64,000 nt of DNA from Madurella fahalii (GCA_029876055.1 CM056880.1:1612001-1676000); one strand, 5' to 3'. Positions 1 through 12,794 are shown, counted from the stretch's first letter. Notes: generated by a model not told the origin, from the letters alone. Program-made: numbers and translations.

Positions 1-329
1 CGCCGCGGCCCTGACAACGCCCATGGACGTGATCAAGACGATGCTGCAGACGAGGGGTAACGCGGCCGATGCCGAGCTGAGGTCGGTCAATGGCTTCATG
101 GCCGGCTGCCGGTTATTGTACCAGAGGGAGGGCGCCCGTGGCTTCTTCAAGGGCGTGCGGCCGAGGGTGTTGACCACCATGCCGAGCACCGCCATCTGCT
201 GGTCTGCCTACGAGGCGTCCAAGTGCGTATTTTCCGTCATAGCCTTAAGCCAGCGTAGAAGAGTGCTAACATTCTCTCTTTACCAGGGCCTACTTTATCC
301 ACCACAATTCCAGCTCGTCGTCATCATGA
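1..329 (+). CDS. Mitochondrial carrier, mitoferrin (MRS3/MRS4)-like, 3' end only
   Basis: This is the C-terminal part of a mitochondrial inner-membrane solute carrier; the 5' part lies outside the window. Reading from base 2, the third-repeat signature P-x-D-x-x-K is present (TTPMDVIKTMLQTRG, near base 20), followed by the matrix-helix region and the motif STAICWSAYE, which is characteristic of the MRS3/MRS4 mitochondrial iron transporters. Exons are <1..222 and 287..329; the 64-nt intron has donor GTGCGT, a GCTAAC branch site and a CAG acceptor, and the join gives a short hydrophilic tail ending in a serine run with a TGA at 327-329. Without the intron the frame runs on into non-conserved sequence. 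Assignment to the carrier family is firm. Assignment to the iron-transport subgroup rests on the sixth-helix motif and is likely but not certain. Confidence 0.75.
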
Positions 330-1633
330 CCGGAGGGCTTAATTCAAATTAAGGTATGCTCATCACTCACAATCCATACACTACCCAATGCTCACTAAAC
401 TTGTGCACGCATGACAGCTAGGATAGCTCGGCCTATCTACCAAAAAGCGAGATCCAATCTAGAGCTCCTGTCGTTCTTGCCATGCATGCATCTGGCAATG
501 AACAAGGGGGACGGTGGGGAAGCTGTATGCAAATGTGTTGTCTCGGAGGGTAAATCCGAAACCGGACATGATTGCATCGTGTACATAATCTCTTGTTGTC
601 ATTCATCGTCGTCCCCGGTTATTTTCTTAGATTTTGCTCTGTAGTGGGGGAGGGCGCTGAAAGCAACACAGCTACAACCATGCCTTGCAATACCACACAT
701 ACCGAAAAACACGGGGATGCATGAATTAGTTGGCTGTCTGTCATGTGCTTTCGACATCATCAAATGTTTTGCTATGTATAGTATCAACTGGACGGCGCGT
801 GCCGTCTGCCTCTATCGATCAACATTGCCTCTTGGGGTCCGGTTTATTGAGACTCTTGGTTCCGATTACGGATGGGCGACCTGAACTGCAACCCACCCCC
901 TTCCCACCCCCACGCGCTAATACAGACACAGCAGTAGCTCTCTGTCCTTTTGGATTGTTAGCTGTGCGCCTCGTTTTCTGGTTACGGCTGCTTGGCGTTA
1001 GACACTTTGGGAATCACGGCTCGGGTCCGAAGAGCTGGAAACGCTGGTTGGTTGCGGTGCCCTTCCCTCTCCGGGGGGTTACGTCGGGTGACGAGGGAGG
1101 GCCGATGTACGGAATGAATCGGGGTTTGGAGGGTTCAAATGGCAGGCTTCATAAGGACACGGTTTTGGCGAGGCGGTTGGTATGTTCCGGGGTTTTGGGC
1201 CCGGCTACCTAGGTGGCGTCTTCGCTTGCGCTTGAATGTTCATATGTACAGTAAATGAAGTCCTTTCAGTGCGTGGATATTTAGGGCAATGCTGATAAAG
1301 CGCTTCGCACAAGCTAGCCGTTGCTGCGACTGCTCGACCCGGTAAAGATTGCGTTGTAATTCTCATAGTGAAGAACTACAAGGCAACCCAACGTATCAGA
1401 ACTCCAGGATCAGATGAGGCTTTCTCTTGCAGCCTACTTCTCCCCACAAAATACAGATCCAACCCCAGTCTCACTAAAAGGAACGCATAATTTATATGCT
1501 GTTGCTGCTTGCTGAGCACGAAAGCCAAATCTTTCCGTAAACCGGGTCATTTTCCCGCTTTGCAATAACACCGAAACTCCCGCCTCCAATGCCAAAAATA
1601 GATACAAGCCTAAGCAGGAAGACAAAGCCTCTC
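330..1633. other. Intergenic, convergent 3' flanks
   Basis: This is 1.3 kb between the carrier gene (+) and the DNAJC3-like gene (-), which converge here. It contains no ORF with coding character and no recognisable RNA gene; it presumably holds both 3' UTRs. Confidence 0.5.
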
Positions 1634-3242
1634 TCAGGCACCAAAGGGGAACCCAGATCCAAACTTGAACTGGAATTGCTGCCCGCCGCCCTGCTGGAAC
1701 ATAAACGGGTGCCCGTGGCCAAACGGACTTCCGTGGTGGAACTGGGGCTGCTCGTGTGAGTTGGGGTCGTCGCCCCGGTCGAAGCGAGCGCGTAGCTCGG
1801 GGTTGCTGAGCACCTCGTACGCCTCGTTGATGCTAGCCATCTTCTTCTCAGCTTGCTCCTTGGTGAGACCCTGCTTGATCGCCTTGTCCGGGTGATGGAT
1901 CTTGGACAGCTTGCGGTAGGCCGACTTAATCTGGCGCTCGTCGGCGTCGTGGGCGACGCCGAGGACCTTGTAGTAGTCCTTTGTCTTGCTACGCTTAAGG
2001 GCGACCTGGGCCTTTTGCATGAGCGGGTTGACGATGTCGTCCTTGCCCGGGCGGGCTTCAGCGGCCTTGCGAAGCGTGTTAATGCTGGCTTCGAACTCTT
2101 CCGCCTCGAGCTGGATCTTGGCGCGCTGGAGGAGGCCGTAGAAGGAGTTTTCGTCTAGTTCGAGGGACTCTTCGCAGTACTCCTTGGCTTTCTTGCTATT
2201 TGACTGTTTCGGAGGGTTAGATGGGCACGTATTGTGGATTACTAGCTGGCACCTGACTTACCTCGTAGTATGCCTGGCACGCCATCTCAACCAATCTTGA
2301 GAGTAGAACATTTCCTGCCGCCTTGGGTATCGTGCCGTCCTCCCTCAGTATCCGCACCTGATCCTTGACCTCGTTGATCAAACCCTCGCTCTCCCCAGAC
2401 GGCACGAGCTGCCGTACCGCCGTCATCTGCTGGTTCTTTTCGAGGGCCTTGGTGACCTTTTGTACTACCTTCTCAACCATCTTCTCCTCCTTAAGTAGCC
2501 GCTTGCACACCTTGGAATCAGGGTCAGAATGCAGGCACTTCCGGATGGCCGCCATACCCTCCTGTAGATCACCTAGTGCATAGAATGTAATGGCCGATAT
2601 CTTAACATGCGGCGTCGTATCGCCGGGCTTCATCTGCAAGATGTGTTGCAGATCGCCCATCCCCCTTTCCACCGCTCCCCGCTCGAACGCGCACCGAGCG
2701 CGAAGCTCTCGGAGATGTATAGCCCGGTTGGCCGTCAGTATCGCATCGTCGGCCTGCTTGACGCACTCCTCCCAACTTTCAGCCTGCGCGGCCGCTTCGG
2801 CGAGCGTCGCAGCCCCCTTGGCCTCCTCAAGACTGGCGAGCTCCTCGACCTTCTTGGCCTTCTCGTAGTGTTCCTTTGCGGCGTCCCAGTCTGCGGAGCG
2901 TGCCTTGAGCTTGCCCAACTGGACGTGGGCACCCTCGAAGCCAGGCTTGAGTGAGAGCACTTTCTCAAAGTCGTCGGTGGCTTGCGACGTCCGGCCTAGC
3001 GAGAGGTACGTGGTGGCGCGCTTGAAGAAGGTCAGGTAGTTGGTGGGGTCTTTGGCGATGGCGGCATCGTAGTAGACGAGGGCATCGCCGGTCTGGCCTT
3101 TGGAGAGGTGGGATTGGGCCGACTCGAGAAGAATCGAGACGGGGGTATCGGCGGGTATGTCAGACGGAGATAGGCCGGCCACTAGCGATGGGGTAGACAG
3201 AATGCCGGCCGCGAACGCCAGCGTCGATAGGCGGACCAACAT
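1634..3242 (-). CDS. ER-lumenal TPR/J-domain co-chaperone (P58IPK/DNAJC3-like)
   Basis: Predicted 516-aa protein from exons 3242..2262 and 2203..1634, with a 58-nt intron (donor GTAAGT, acceptor ACAG). It has an N-terminal signal peptide (about residues 1-23, hydrophobic and ending in AG), then a series of tetratricopeptide repeats over about residues 30-385, then a J domain at about 403-470 with the Hsp70-stimulating HPD motif at 431-433. A Gly/Phe/His/Gln-rich tail follows. This order (signal peptide, TPR array, J domain) and length match animal DNAJC3 (504 aa) and its fungal orthologs, which deliver unfolded clients to BiP in the ER lumen. The start is the ATG at 3242, directly before the signal peptide. 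No C-terminal KDEL-type signal is visible. It is divergent from GAR1 across 613 bp. Confidence 0.9.
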
Positions 3243-3855
3243 GGCGGCGCAGATGACGAGAATGTGAGTTCTGACGCTGTGAATTAGGAGGTGTTATCGG
3301 GAACTTGAAGATTACTCGGCGACAGCGAGATATGCCGCTTAAAAATAAAGAGCGCGTAAATAGCCAAACTGGATTGCCGAGGCGCAGTTTGCTAGATATG
3401 ATTGCAGCGCTGTAAGATCTCACCGACCGGTAGAGAACGTGGAATCAAAGAGATCAAGCCATTGTCGGCGCTGGAATTCAAGGACAGCGGCGAGGGAGCA
3501 AGCAAGCAATCTGGCCACTGCTGTTTTCGGAAATCTCGCTGGATGGCTGCCGAATTAGCGAAGCCCATCCCGCCAACCTGCCCCTCACGGTGCGGCTTCA
3601 CAGTGCACGGCACGATGCTTCCCTGGCGTGGGGTTGGATTCCAAGCAGGCGGTCGGATGTGGGGCAGACGAGCGAACGGCAAAACTTTTTGACCGCTTTT
3701 GCATGTCGAACCAAAAAAAAAAATATTGTCGAATCGAAGCTGGCTCGCGATCCTCGGAAGTCGACTCTCCAATTGACGGTCGCACACCGAGACAACCACC
3801 CCTCCCTACAAAAGGCGCCGCCGTCAACAATTCCCACGGCGGATATCTAGCCACC
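3243..3855. promoter_or_regulatory. Shared divergent promoter region, DNAJC3-like / GAR1
   Basis: A 613-bp region separates two divergently transcribed genes, so it must hold both promoters and 5' UTRs. A run of eleven A at about 3713-3723 is the only simple feature I see. Longer ORFs here overlap each other on both strands and show no family similarity. Confidence 0.4.
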
Positions 3856-4617
3856 ATGTCTTTCAGAGGGGCTCCACGCGGCCGCGGTGGCGGCTTCGGC
3901 GGGCGAGGAGGAGGTGAGCAATCAAGATGCCGTTCGCATCAATACCACCGAAAAGAAAAATGCTTCAAAACTGACACCGCAAAATTGCAGGACGTGGCGG
4001 GTTCCAGCAGCGCGATATGGGCCCTCCGGCCACCGTTCTCGAGATGGGAAAGTTCATCCACGCTTGCGAGGGTGAGATGGTGGTCGAATCGACCAATCCC
4101 AAGATCCCCCACTTCAACGCGCCCATCTACCTCGAGAACAAGGTAGCTTTGCCCTCTTCGCCTTCCTCCTCTAGACGGCTACTTACCTACTGGCCCCGCA
4201 TCACAGACATCAGTCGGCAAAGTCGACGAGGTTCTCGGGCCCATCAACCAGGTCTACTTCACCATCAAGCCCTCCGAAGGCATCCAGGCGACGTCCTTCA
4301 AGTACGGCGACAAGTTCTATATTGCGGGCGAGAAGCTGCTCCCGCTCGAGAAGTTCCTCCCCAAACCCAAGCCCCCTCCGGGCACCGTTAGCAAGGTCAA
4401 GAAGCCGAGCCGGGGCGGCGCGTCCCGTGGTGGTCGGGGAGGTCCCGCGAGGGGCGGCAGGGGCGGCGGCAGGGGGGGCTTCAGCGGGTCAAGAGGCGGT
4501 TTCGGAGGCGGTTTCGGAGGCGGTTTCGGAGGCGGTCGTGGGGGGACACCGCGGGGTGGCAGAGGTGGCGGCGGTTTCTCGAGGGGCGGCAGGGGAGGTG
4601 GTCGAGGCAGGTTTTAA
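3856..4617 (+). CDS. GAR1: H/ACA snoRNP subunit GAR1
   Basis: Predicted 206-aa nucleolar protein of the box H/ACA ribonucleoprotein, which guides rRNA pseudouridylation. Exons are 3856..3913, 3991..4142 and 4207..4617; introns of 77 and 64 nt interrupt a short first exon. The protein begins with an RGG-rich segment, has the conserved Gar1 core (about residues 28-125, including the EGEMV, NAPIYLENK and VGKVDEVLGPINQVYF regions), and ends in a long glycine/arginine-rich (GAR) domain with repeats of GGFGGGF type. Total length equals yeast Gar1 (205 aa). The repeated GGCGGTTTCGGA units at about 4495-4535 encode the GAR repeats and are prone to slippage. Confidence 0.95.
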
Positions 4618-5522
4618 GGCGTTTATCCCACCGCAGGGCTCTTGCCGACATTAGACACCCGATGCCACCGCGAAATATATCACGGCTGTCGAGGTGTCAC
4701 TAGGGAGGGGCTAGCCCCAGATGTGGGCGAGGCCACCATGTCAAGGCGGAGTTGTCTTGGGACTTGGACTGGCTACACCGGCGTTTCTGGGAGGGCATTT
4801 GGGTCTTTAGTGCTTTGTTTTACGCTAAAATATTGGGCAGTTCGGCTTGTGTACATAAGAGGATGCAGCAGGCTGGGAACTGTGTTGATGCTGTTTAGTC
4901 GTCATTGCTTTCTTGGTTCCCTTTCGTTTCCCCATATGTGGACGAAAAAGAGGCATGACAGGGCCCGAACCAGGTGTCTGTTGGGAGACGGCAGACATCA
5001 GGGACAAGAAACCCTTGCGGTGAGCTGTGATGCCTTAGACGGCATAGTACATACCGCAACCCCTGAGATTAGCAAATTAGGGACTAAATGATTATATGGC
5101 CAGTTTGTTGGCATCCCTCTTCATATTCCGTAGAAAAGGCTTGGGCGGTAAGAGAGAGATGTGGATACGGATCAGGAACACTCAAACGAGAGCAAAAGCT
5201 GCTCGTGGACACTTGCATCTATCGGAATTGCACGGGTACTCCTTTGGACCGGGGGTTTGTACGATAGTGGCATAATGGGACCTCAAGATCTCATGTTGTC
5301 GGAGTTGGGCAGCTTGTCGCCCAGAATCTCAATCTCTGTTAGCACCTCTGAATGTTCGTTCTCACAAGATAATTAGAACCAATCATTCGATCACCCAAAG
5401 AAACCACATCAAAGGATGTGGATGCACAAGACACTCAAATCCATTGGCCACAATGTGAAACCAGCGCTATATCAAATGACGGCGGTGGGATTACCAACGT
5501 CATTGCCTGAGTATTGATACAG
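4618..5522. other. Intergenic, convergent 3' flanks
   Basis: 0.9 kb between GAR1 (+) and the SLM1-like gene (-). No coding sequence, RNA gene or repeat recognised. Confidence 0.5.
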
Positions 5523-8158
5523 TCAAAGTCCGGCATTAGAGCCCCTCGGATATTCACCAGGTATATGAAGATGTGAAATCGTCGGGACACTATCATTTCG
5601 GGCCGTGCCGTCTGGCCGGTTTTTTTTCCCTTGCCCGGTTGCGTCGCCATTCATTTGAGACTCTGTTGCCTTCTCTCCGTCCCGAGCCGCTTGAGCCTCC
5701 CCTTTCCTAGCGCCCAAGCCATCATCCTGCAGAGGGATTTGTGGTTGTTTTGCTATCGGTATTGGAACGGGTATAGGCCCGGCCCGGGCAAGCCCATCAC
5801 CGTTCGTGTACATCGTAGACGTGTTCGCGCCGGTGAGCGCCGGGTTGTCAATGGAACCGACCGTCCTAGGAACCTGGTTTGTTCCGCCACTGTGACCGTC
5901 GATGTTTGTCGCATATTGTAAATCACTTCGTTGGGTCCTGGGTGCCTGGCCTGCTTCCTGGGTGCCCGGTGGTTGCCGGCCGAACTGGTTCCCCGGAGGA
6001 GCGCTTTCCGTGGTAAAGTAATCATCAGGAGTTTCACCATATCCGGAGCTTACACTAAGGGGCGAAATTGGGACCTGTAAGCCTCTCTGTGCGTTCACCT
6101 GGAGGTCAGATGGGAAGCGCCCACCTGAAGGACGTCGCGAGAGTGCGTCTTGTTTTGGCTGCTGGTTGACTGAGGCCACGGTTGCCGCAAACGGAGGATC
6201 CTCATCATCATCGGCGACCCCGTCGCTACTGATGGATGACCGCTGAGACGTTCGGCTGATGCTCCGGCTATTTCCCCTCACGAGATTGCTGCGCTCCTCT
6301 GGTGTCCGCTCCGTCAGGGTTTTGATGTCGTCGTACCAGGCCATCATCGTATCATGGCTCTCGGCACGGAAGACCCAGGTATGGCCACGGTGCATGGTTC
6401 CGGTTTGCCGGCCCTTGAGGACGAATTTATTCGACGAACCGCCCTCCTGTGAGTGGGATCCTAATTTCTGCTCCGGGAGATAGAGTGACATTACGGGCGC
6501 TTGGGTCTTATCCGCCGATTTGTACTCATGCAAATGAGTAGGAGAAAGAACATACCTAACTCTGTTAGCCGGAGTGTGGCTCGCGTGTTACCTGACAAGC
6601 ATGGGTGGGCTGGGAGAACTCACCATCCGGCCGTGTAGCTCTTCAAGTACTTGCTCTTACGTTCCAGAAGGCCGGCTCGTATCTCTTGGCAGGCATAATG
6701 GTCGCGGCCGGGGTAGTGTATGAACTCGGCCGATCGCATGGGCAGATCCGGGTCCACAAAGCGATCGTCACGCTGGATAAATGATACCCATTCGGTGTCC
6801 TTGGGCATGGTGATAGGCCCGATACGAAGCTCTTCGATGGCGCCGTAGGCAGCATCCGATTCCCGCTTGAGGATGCCGGCGTAGGCATTGTATGCCTTCT
6901 GGATCTCGCCGACGACGATGGACTCAAGCTCCTTCCCAGAACTCTCCAGATTCAAGTAGGCCTTATACCGTCAGACATTCCCTCATCCGGTGTTCAAAGC
7001 GATTCGGCACGGAGGAACATACCTGATGGAGATAGTTCTCTTCATCGATCTGCCTCTCGAGCTGCCGGTCCACGGCAATTCTCAAGAGGTAAGGATCCTG
7101 CTTTCCTGTTGTCAAGGCAGTGTCGAGCTCTGCCTGACCCAGGACGTCCTGGAGTTGGTTCACGGCCCTACGCGTGCTATCCATCTCCTTGTCCACCGAG
7201 TTCTTAAAGTCGCCGGCTAGGTTTTTGATCTCCTTTATCTTCTGATGGAGATCGCTTCGCAGCCCGGTAAGCGCCAGGATGACGTCTTCCTCAATTTCCC
7301 TCGCCTTGTTTGCCTCTGCTATTGCCTGCTTATTGTAGTTCCGCAGAATCTGCAGTGCGTCGTCCAGGCCACCAGATGCAAGAAACCCAGGGGGTGTTGC
7401 GGTGTTGTTTAGCACGTTTGCGAGTTTGAGGAGTGATTTCGCCCGGTGCTCGTAATGTGTCTGGATCTCCCTGAAGTATGTGATAAGGTCTTTTAGGATT
7501 TTGCGCCAAGCTGCAACAACGTAGTCAGTTATCGGTTACGACCCGCAGTTGATACATCACCTGGTATTGCACTCAGGCTTGGAGTGGAGGACAAACCTTG
7601 AAACCGGTTGGCAAGAACTTCGGTCGGGCTACCTGCGGTTGGGACGGGGCAGTAGAAGGCGCTGTGCATCTCATCCTGATCTGTGGTTGACTGAAGGGCC
7701 AGGCTCCTAACGCTCCCAGCCTTCATGCTCCGACGGCTACCGCTACGCCTCAAACTTGTGCTCCTCCGCAGCGATGCCTTCTTCCTCAGTGTGTTCCCAC
7801 GGGACAGCGATCCCGCCCCATCGCCCGTGATGCCAGTTGTAGGATTGGAGATGACGCTCGATCGTTGCATGTTGCCGCCCGTCCCCGCACCGTCGATTAT
7901 AGAGCTTCCTCGTTGGCTGGCATCCCACTCCTCGGTGAACCTCGCAGGGCGCGTGGCAATTGGGGCAACCAGGTGACTGCCATAGTCACCCTGCGGATTC
8001 GGAAATGGATTTGACAGCGTCTCGACCTCATGGGCGGTTGGATGATAGCTCGGCTGCTGTTGCTGCTGGGGAAAGTAGCCTGTCACGCCATACCCGCGCT
8101 CGTGGTTGGGCTGCGGAGAAGGTGTGGCAGTCATGGTAGTCTTAGTAGTAGACAACAT
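5523..8158 (-). CDS. SLM1/SLM2-like PH-domain protein (TORC2 effector)
   Basis: Predicted 806-aa protein from exons 8158..7597, 7510..7023, 6961..6624 and 6555..5523, with introns of 86, 61 and 68 nt whose phases all agree. The order is: disordered Ser/Arg-rich N-terminus (1-185); a helical F-BAR-like region starting RFQAWRKILKDLI (about 185-440); a PH domain at about 445-565 containing YVLSPTHLHEYKS and the exposed-loop region; and a long low-complexity tail. This is the architecture of yeast Slm1/Slm2, plasma-membrane (eisosome, MCT) PI(4,5)P2-binding proteins that relay membrane stress to TORC2. The start used is the ATG at 8158; two codons further upstream only non-ATG triplets are open. 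Family assignment is firm. Whether the fungus has one or two paralogs cannot be told from here. Confidence 0.88.
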
Positions 8159-11100
8159 GGCCAATGTCGGGATACGTCATAAATGGCAACCGCCTGTTGA
8201 ATTTGGGCCGACTCGCTTGTTTTCTTGTTAGTCCTCGTGGTACTGGATGGCGTGCACCTGGTGACTGTGAGGTTGACGTACATGCGACGTGGGCGGCTGC
8301 TTCTAGGACGCGGAGGACGCGTTCTTCGTACTTGTGTGTTTCAGCAATTTGAAGACGTCAGCAGGCGATGCGGGGAGCGAGAAGATCGTGCTATTGAGAG
8401 TGGAGTAGCGTCGGAGGCAGGCGGCAGGAGGGAGCCAGAATAGCGCTGCGACGATTCGTAGTGATGCGGAAGTTGTTGTCTGCCGCTGTTTCTTGGTGGG
8501 GATTTCCCTTTAAGGGTGATTTAACGTAGAAGCTAGGACCCTGTGATCCTTGTGCTCAGGCTGGGGCAGGGTACGTTGGCGCGCTGATCAGGATCTCTGC
8601 TAAAAATATAATACGATCAAGGAGATGATGGGAATTGCTCAAAGGGAGTTCGGGCGGTTGTGTCCTAGATCAAACTTCAAGAGGCGACCTGCAATGCGCA
8701 AGTTCTGAGTAGAAGGTGCTTTGCATATCGAATGGACTTGTGCATCGAAGCTGTAAATGGAGCAGGGGAGGATCATGCGAAAGGTTCACAGAAAAGAAGG
8801 AAAAACGAACATGGTTTTGACGTAAAGTTTGTTTCCCGAAAGTGCGGACAAACGGGGGGTTCTCATGGTAAATGACGTATGGCGACGAAGACCCCTCCTT
8901 TAAGGGACTCGAGGTGAGGTCAGAGGACGACAGACATGTGGCTTGCCAAGAAGTCGCGTTCTCTATGTATGACAGACCGTCCAGTCGAACCCCGGGCTTG
9001 CGATGTCTGATGTTTTGCTCATCAACCGTCCAAACGTCAAGAGTGGGACCAGGTCTGCATATCCCAACTGGTGAATCGGGAGATTGGCATCATGGCAGGC
9101 TGACTCCAAGTCTGTCACTTTACCTCGTCATTCCCATTTTCCCAAAGATGTCCGTCGTACAGGACATGCTGCCGCTAAATGCTCGCACATATTTGTGACG
9201 TACAACTCTAGTGCCATACTGGATGGATGCAGGAAACAAGTATCGAGGCATTAGCCGAGCGAAGCTCTCATTCCTCTCTCTCTAACGACCTAATAGTCCA
9301 GGTAACTTACCCAAGAGCAGTAGCGAGACAGATGGAGGTTACTGGTGTTTTCACCCCCTTTACGTTCCATTTCCCTTCTCTTATCCTTTTGTTGGCCACG
9401 ATGCACAAGCACTATACTTGAGACCACAGAAGTCTCATCCAGCGTCTCTTCCCTAGGAGATCATTCCCACCCCAGTTGTTGCCGCTGTTGTTGTTGGCCG
9501 GTATTCTTTCTATTGCCGTTGTGTTTGAGCTTCTCTTTTCACTTCCCCTTCCTTACCTCCTTGTATTATTATTGTCCTTACCTTTATCGCCCTCTACCTT
9601 TGCCTCCACTTAAGATTAGGTGCTTGCAAACGTGTCAGCGCTAATCCATCCGTGGACGAGCGAAACTGAATCACGTCAAAGTTTGTTTACAGTTCCCTGC
9701 TGTTTCCTCCTACCCACACAAAGTAATACCAGAGTAGGGAGCGACATTAGTGCAATCAGATATAAGAGGCGGCTGCGGTCAGCCCAACAGAAACATCAGA
9801 CAGGCTCGTGAAGTCGGAGTAGGCACAGGATGTGTTCAAGAGGAGCTGGTTCAATTAGATCAACAAAAATGTGTGGCCGTGCAGCCGTTCGTGAGTAAGT
9901 AGAGGGAACTACAGTTCATTCATCAATGAGCGTAGACGGTTATCGTGAGGTTTAATGAAAAGCACGAAGTCCACGAACCATTCATAGCGGGGCGAGCCGT
10001 CACAACCATCCCATAAATACACTACACAGAATAGTTGCCGCTGGATGCGCTAGGATTTTCCATCCGGAGGGAGTATACAGCACAGCTCAGCGGATGAGGC
10101 TGACAGAGCTGCCTCGTATCATCATGATATCCTCTCTTGGGCTTTGGACGCCGTCAATTCACTCCGAGAACTTCCCGTGAATTTTTGAGAACAAACGGCT
10201 AGAATTGCATACAATATGACTAGATACCTACGTTGACTACCGCAGTATGTGTCGTCCACGACTGGTAGTGAACAAGGGGTGACATCAACCAAACGCTTCG
10301 CATCATTCGGCTGCGCTGGCGTACGGGCTCCTGGACGACGGCTCCCGATGGTGTAACTTCCGAAGGTAAGTGCGGCACAGTCAAGCCGGGCCGCTAACAG
10401 GTGGGGATTGATAGGTACAATTCACGTCGCTGTTTGGTTGCAAATATCAGGATTCTGCCGGCTTGGAAAGGGATCGAATCTTCCCCTGGCAGCACCCGTC
10501 AGCACCAGTACATGGCACCTCACCTGGGCAATTCACTCTCACTATGATAACACTTCAAATTCGGGAACCTTCTAGTAGAGCTCATCCCAGTCAGATTTGT
10601 GTTACTCTGGTTCAGCCCGTTGTCGTTTCCTCTCTTGTCATCATCGTGTTCACCGAATGTTGCACAAGAACCCCTCGCCGCGTCTTGACAACAAATCCCC
10701 CGCAAGTCCCATGATCTATTGCTTACACGGTCAGACGAGTCAGGTCAGGTATATTTTTCATCAGCGCAGCCGTTAAGCATGCCTGCCCTCAACCATCACT
10801 TGAGAGTGGCCGGATCGCCCGCGCCTGCAGAATCCTGATGGACGTGACCCTGGGTACATAAGGGGAATATCTTATGAAGGCCAACCAATAATTCTTCAGC
10901 AACCGGAGAGGCTTCCAGGTTATTAGCACGGCGAAACACTCGTAAGACCTCCTTGAATAATTAATAAATACAAAGGATAAGAAGTCAGAGGAAATCATAT
11001 ATTGGCGAAACGTTCCGGGTTAAAAGGATTTCCGTCTCCTGGCTTCCATTGCATGGCGGGCTCATGGGGCGCGAATACATGAACTCAAAATGGAAAAGAG

Positions 11101-11477
11101 CCCGCACTAAGTAAAATCGGGTTCCGAAGCTGGTTCGGCGTTGTAGGGTCGGAAAAGTCAGGGGCTCGCTCCGGTTGCATCAGGTTCGGAGCCCGAAGCC
11201 AGGGCTCCGTAACCGCAGAGAAACTCTGGTCCGGAGAGGTAAGCCAGTAACCGAAAAAAATTACCCGAAGGAAGGGGCTGGGTCTTTGTCGTTCTTTTTC
11301 TTTAAACCACAATCCCTCCCCTCTGATCTCACCGCTTGTTCCGCGAAAAGTTTCCCGAAACTCACCAACCCTGTCTCTTGCCCATTGCTCACCCAAAGGC
11401 TCTCTAGAAATCCACCGAGTGAACCTCCTCGCGGAAACGCTACCGACATTCACTCCTAATACGAGCCCTGCTACAAT
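8159..11477. other. Long divergent intergenic region
   Basis: 3.3 kb between the starts of the SLM1-like gene (-) and EMG1 (+), unusually long for this gene-dense arm. I looked for spliced genes on both strands and saw none with family similarity. A pyrimidine-rich tract lies at about 9480-9610. Open frames here are short and overlap on both strands. It presumably holds two promoters with long 5' UTRs, or lineage-specific non-coding transcripts. Confidence 0.4.
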
Positions 11478-12794
11478 ATGTCCTCTTCACCAGAATATCG
11501 GGCAGGCAAGCGGCCCAGTAAGTTGCAAGACTGCAGACTACTCCCTTTTCCCCGGCTGTCGTCTTTGTTAAGATGGTGGAATCCATGTTACCTGTCAAGC
11601 GCATGCGCAGCTGGGAAATCTATTCAAATGTCTCTCCAACAACTTGCTGGTTTTCTTTGGTTAGGGACATGTCTCGTTTTCCCCTTGTGTTTGGTGGAAC
11701 ATTCTGGGTCAGCACAAGCCACCTCACCAGTGGAAAGTTTTGGAGGGGAAATTTTTCCCGTCTGGTCACGGAACCCCCACATTCGGCGCCTTCGTTGAAA
11801 ACCAACCCAAGCGCTTCCCAACAAAGCTGAAATGGGCGGCTCTCGAATTAGCTATCGTGGCTGGGTTTTTCACCGTTGAACCACCTGATAAGTTTTTGCA
11901 AACACGCTGCAGACTACAGCCCAAGAAGCTTTCAACAACCGTCTTGGCCAGTAGTCCTCTGACTTTTGCGACCCAATGGCAGGAACCCAATCGCTCCCCC
12001 CTCCGGCGCTGCCCCAGCTCGTCGCCGAACAGCATATGCCTATCCCACCGACTGACAAGGACACAAAGCGACTCATCGTCGTGCTGTCTAATGCCAGCCT
12101 TGAAACCTACAAGGCATCGCACGGAGGACCTAGCCGCATGGGTGTGCAGAGGGAGGAGAAGTACTCGCTTCTCAACAGCGACGAGCACATTGGCGTCATG
12201 CGCAAAATGAACCGGGACATCAGCGACGCGCGGCCGGATATCACACATCAGGTTTGGATGGACCGACACTGCCTCGGGCACTCGCGGTGCCACTGCTAAC
12301 AGGGTTTGTTATCGCAGTGCCTGCTCACCCTTCTCGACTCGCCGGTCAACAAGGCTGGAAGGCTGCAGATTTATATCCAGACGGCAAAGGGGGTGCTTAT
12401 TGAGGTCTCCCCCTCGGTCCGTATCCCGCGGACATTCAAGCGGTTCGCCGGTCTGATGGTCCAGCTCCTCCACCGCCTCTCCATCAAGGGCGCCAATTCG
12501 CAGGAGAAGCTCTTGAAAGTGATCCAGAACCCCATCACCGACCACTTACCGCCCAACTGCCGGAAGATCACGCTCAGCTTCGACGCTCCGCTTGTGCGGG
12601 TGCGCGACTACGTTGACACGCTCGGCCCCAACGAGAGCATCTGCGTCTTTGTCGGCGCCATGGCAAAGGGTCCGGACAACTTCGCTGACGCTTACGTGGA
12701 CGAAAAGATCTCGATCAGCAACTACAGCTTATCGGCGAGCGTTGCCTGTAGCAAGTTCTGTCACGCCGCTGAGGATGCCTGGGATATCCTGTAG
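11478..12794 (+). CDS. EMG1: 18S rRNA pseudouridine N1-methyltransferase EMG1/NEP1
   Basis: SPOUT-family methyltransferase of the small-subunit processome, which methylates pseudouridine in 18S rRNA. The core is certain: exon 11983..12251 joins 12318..12794 (66-nt intron, phase 0) and encodes TKRLIVVLSNASLETYK, RDISDARPDITHQ, the catalytic-fold segment PITDHLPPNC and a C-terminus ending AEDAWDIL, close to yeast Nep1 (252 aa). Two starts are possible. The first is ATG 11976, giving 250 aa. The one I prefer is ATG 11478, whose 40-nt exon (11478..11517) splices across a 465-nt intron (GTAAGT donor; CTGAC branch and pyrimidine tract before the CAG at 11980-11982) in correct phase, giving 261 aa with a basic KRPR-containing N-terminus. 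cDNA would decide. Confidence 0.92.

Noticed and set aside
3402..3850. Overlapping ORFs on both strands between the DNAJC3-like gene and GAR1
   Set aside because: All overlap one another in a 613-bp divergent promoter and none resembles a protein family.
8986..9010. Possible tRNA T-arm (minus-strand GGTTCGACTGG) near 9000
   Set aside because: No acceptor stem or anticodon arm of tRNA form could be drawn around it.
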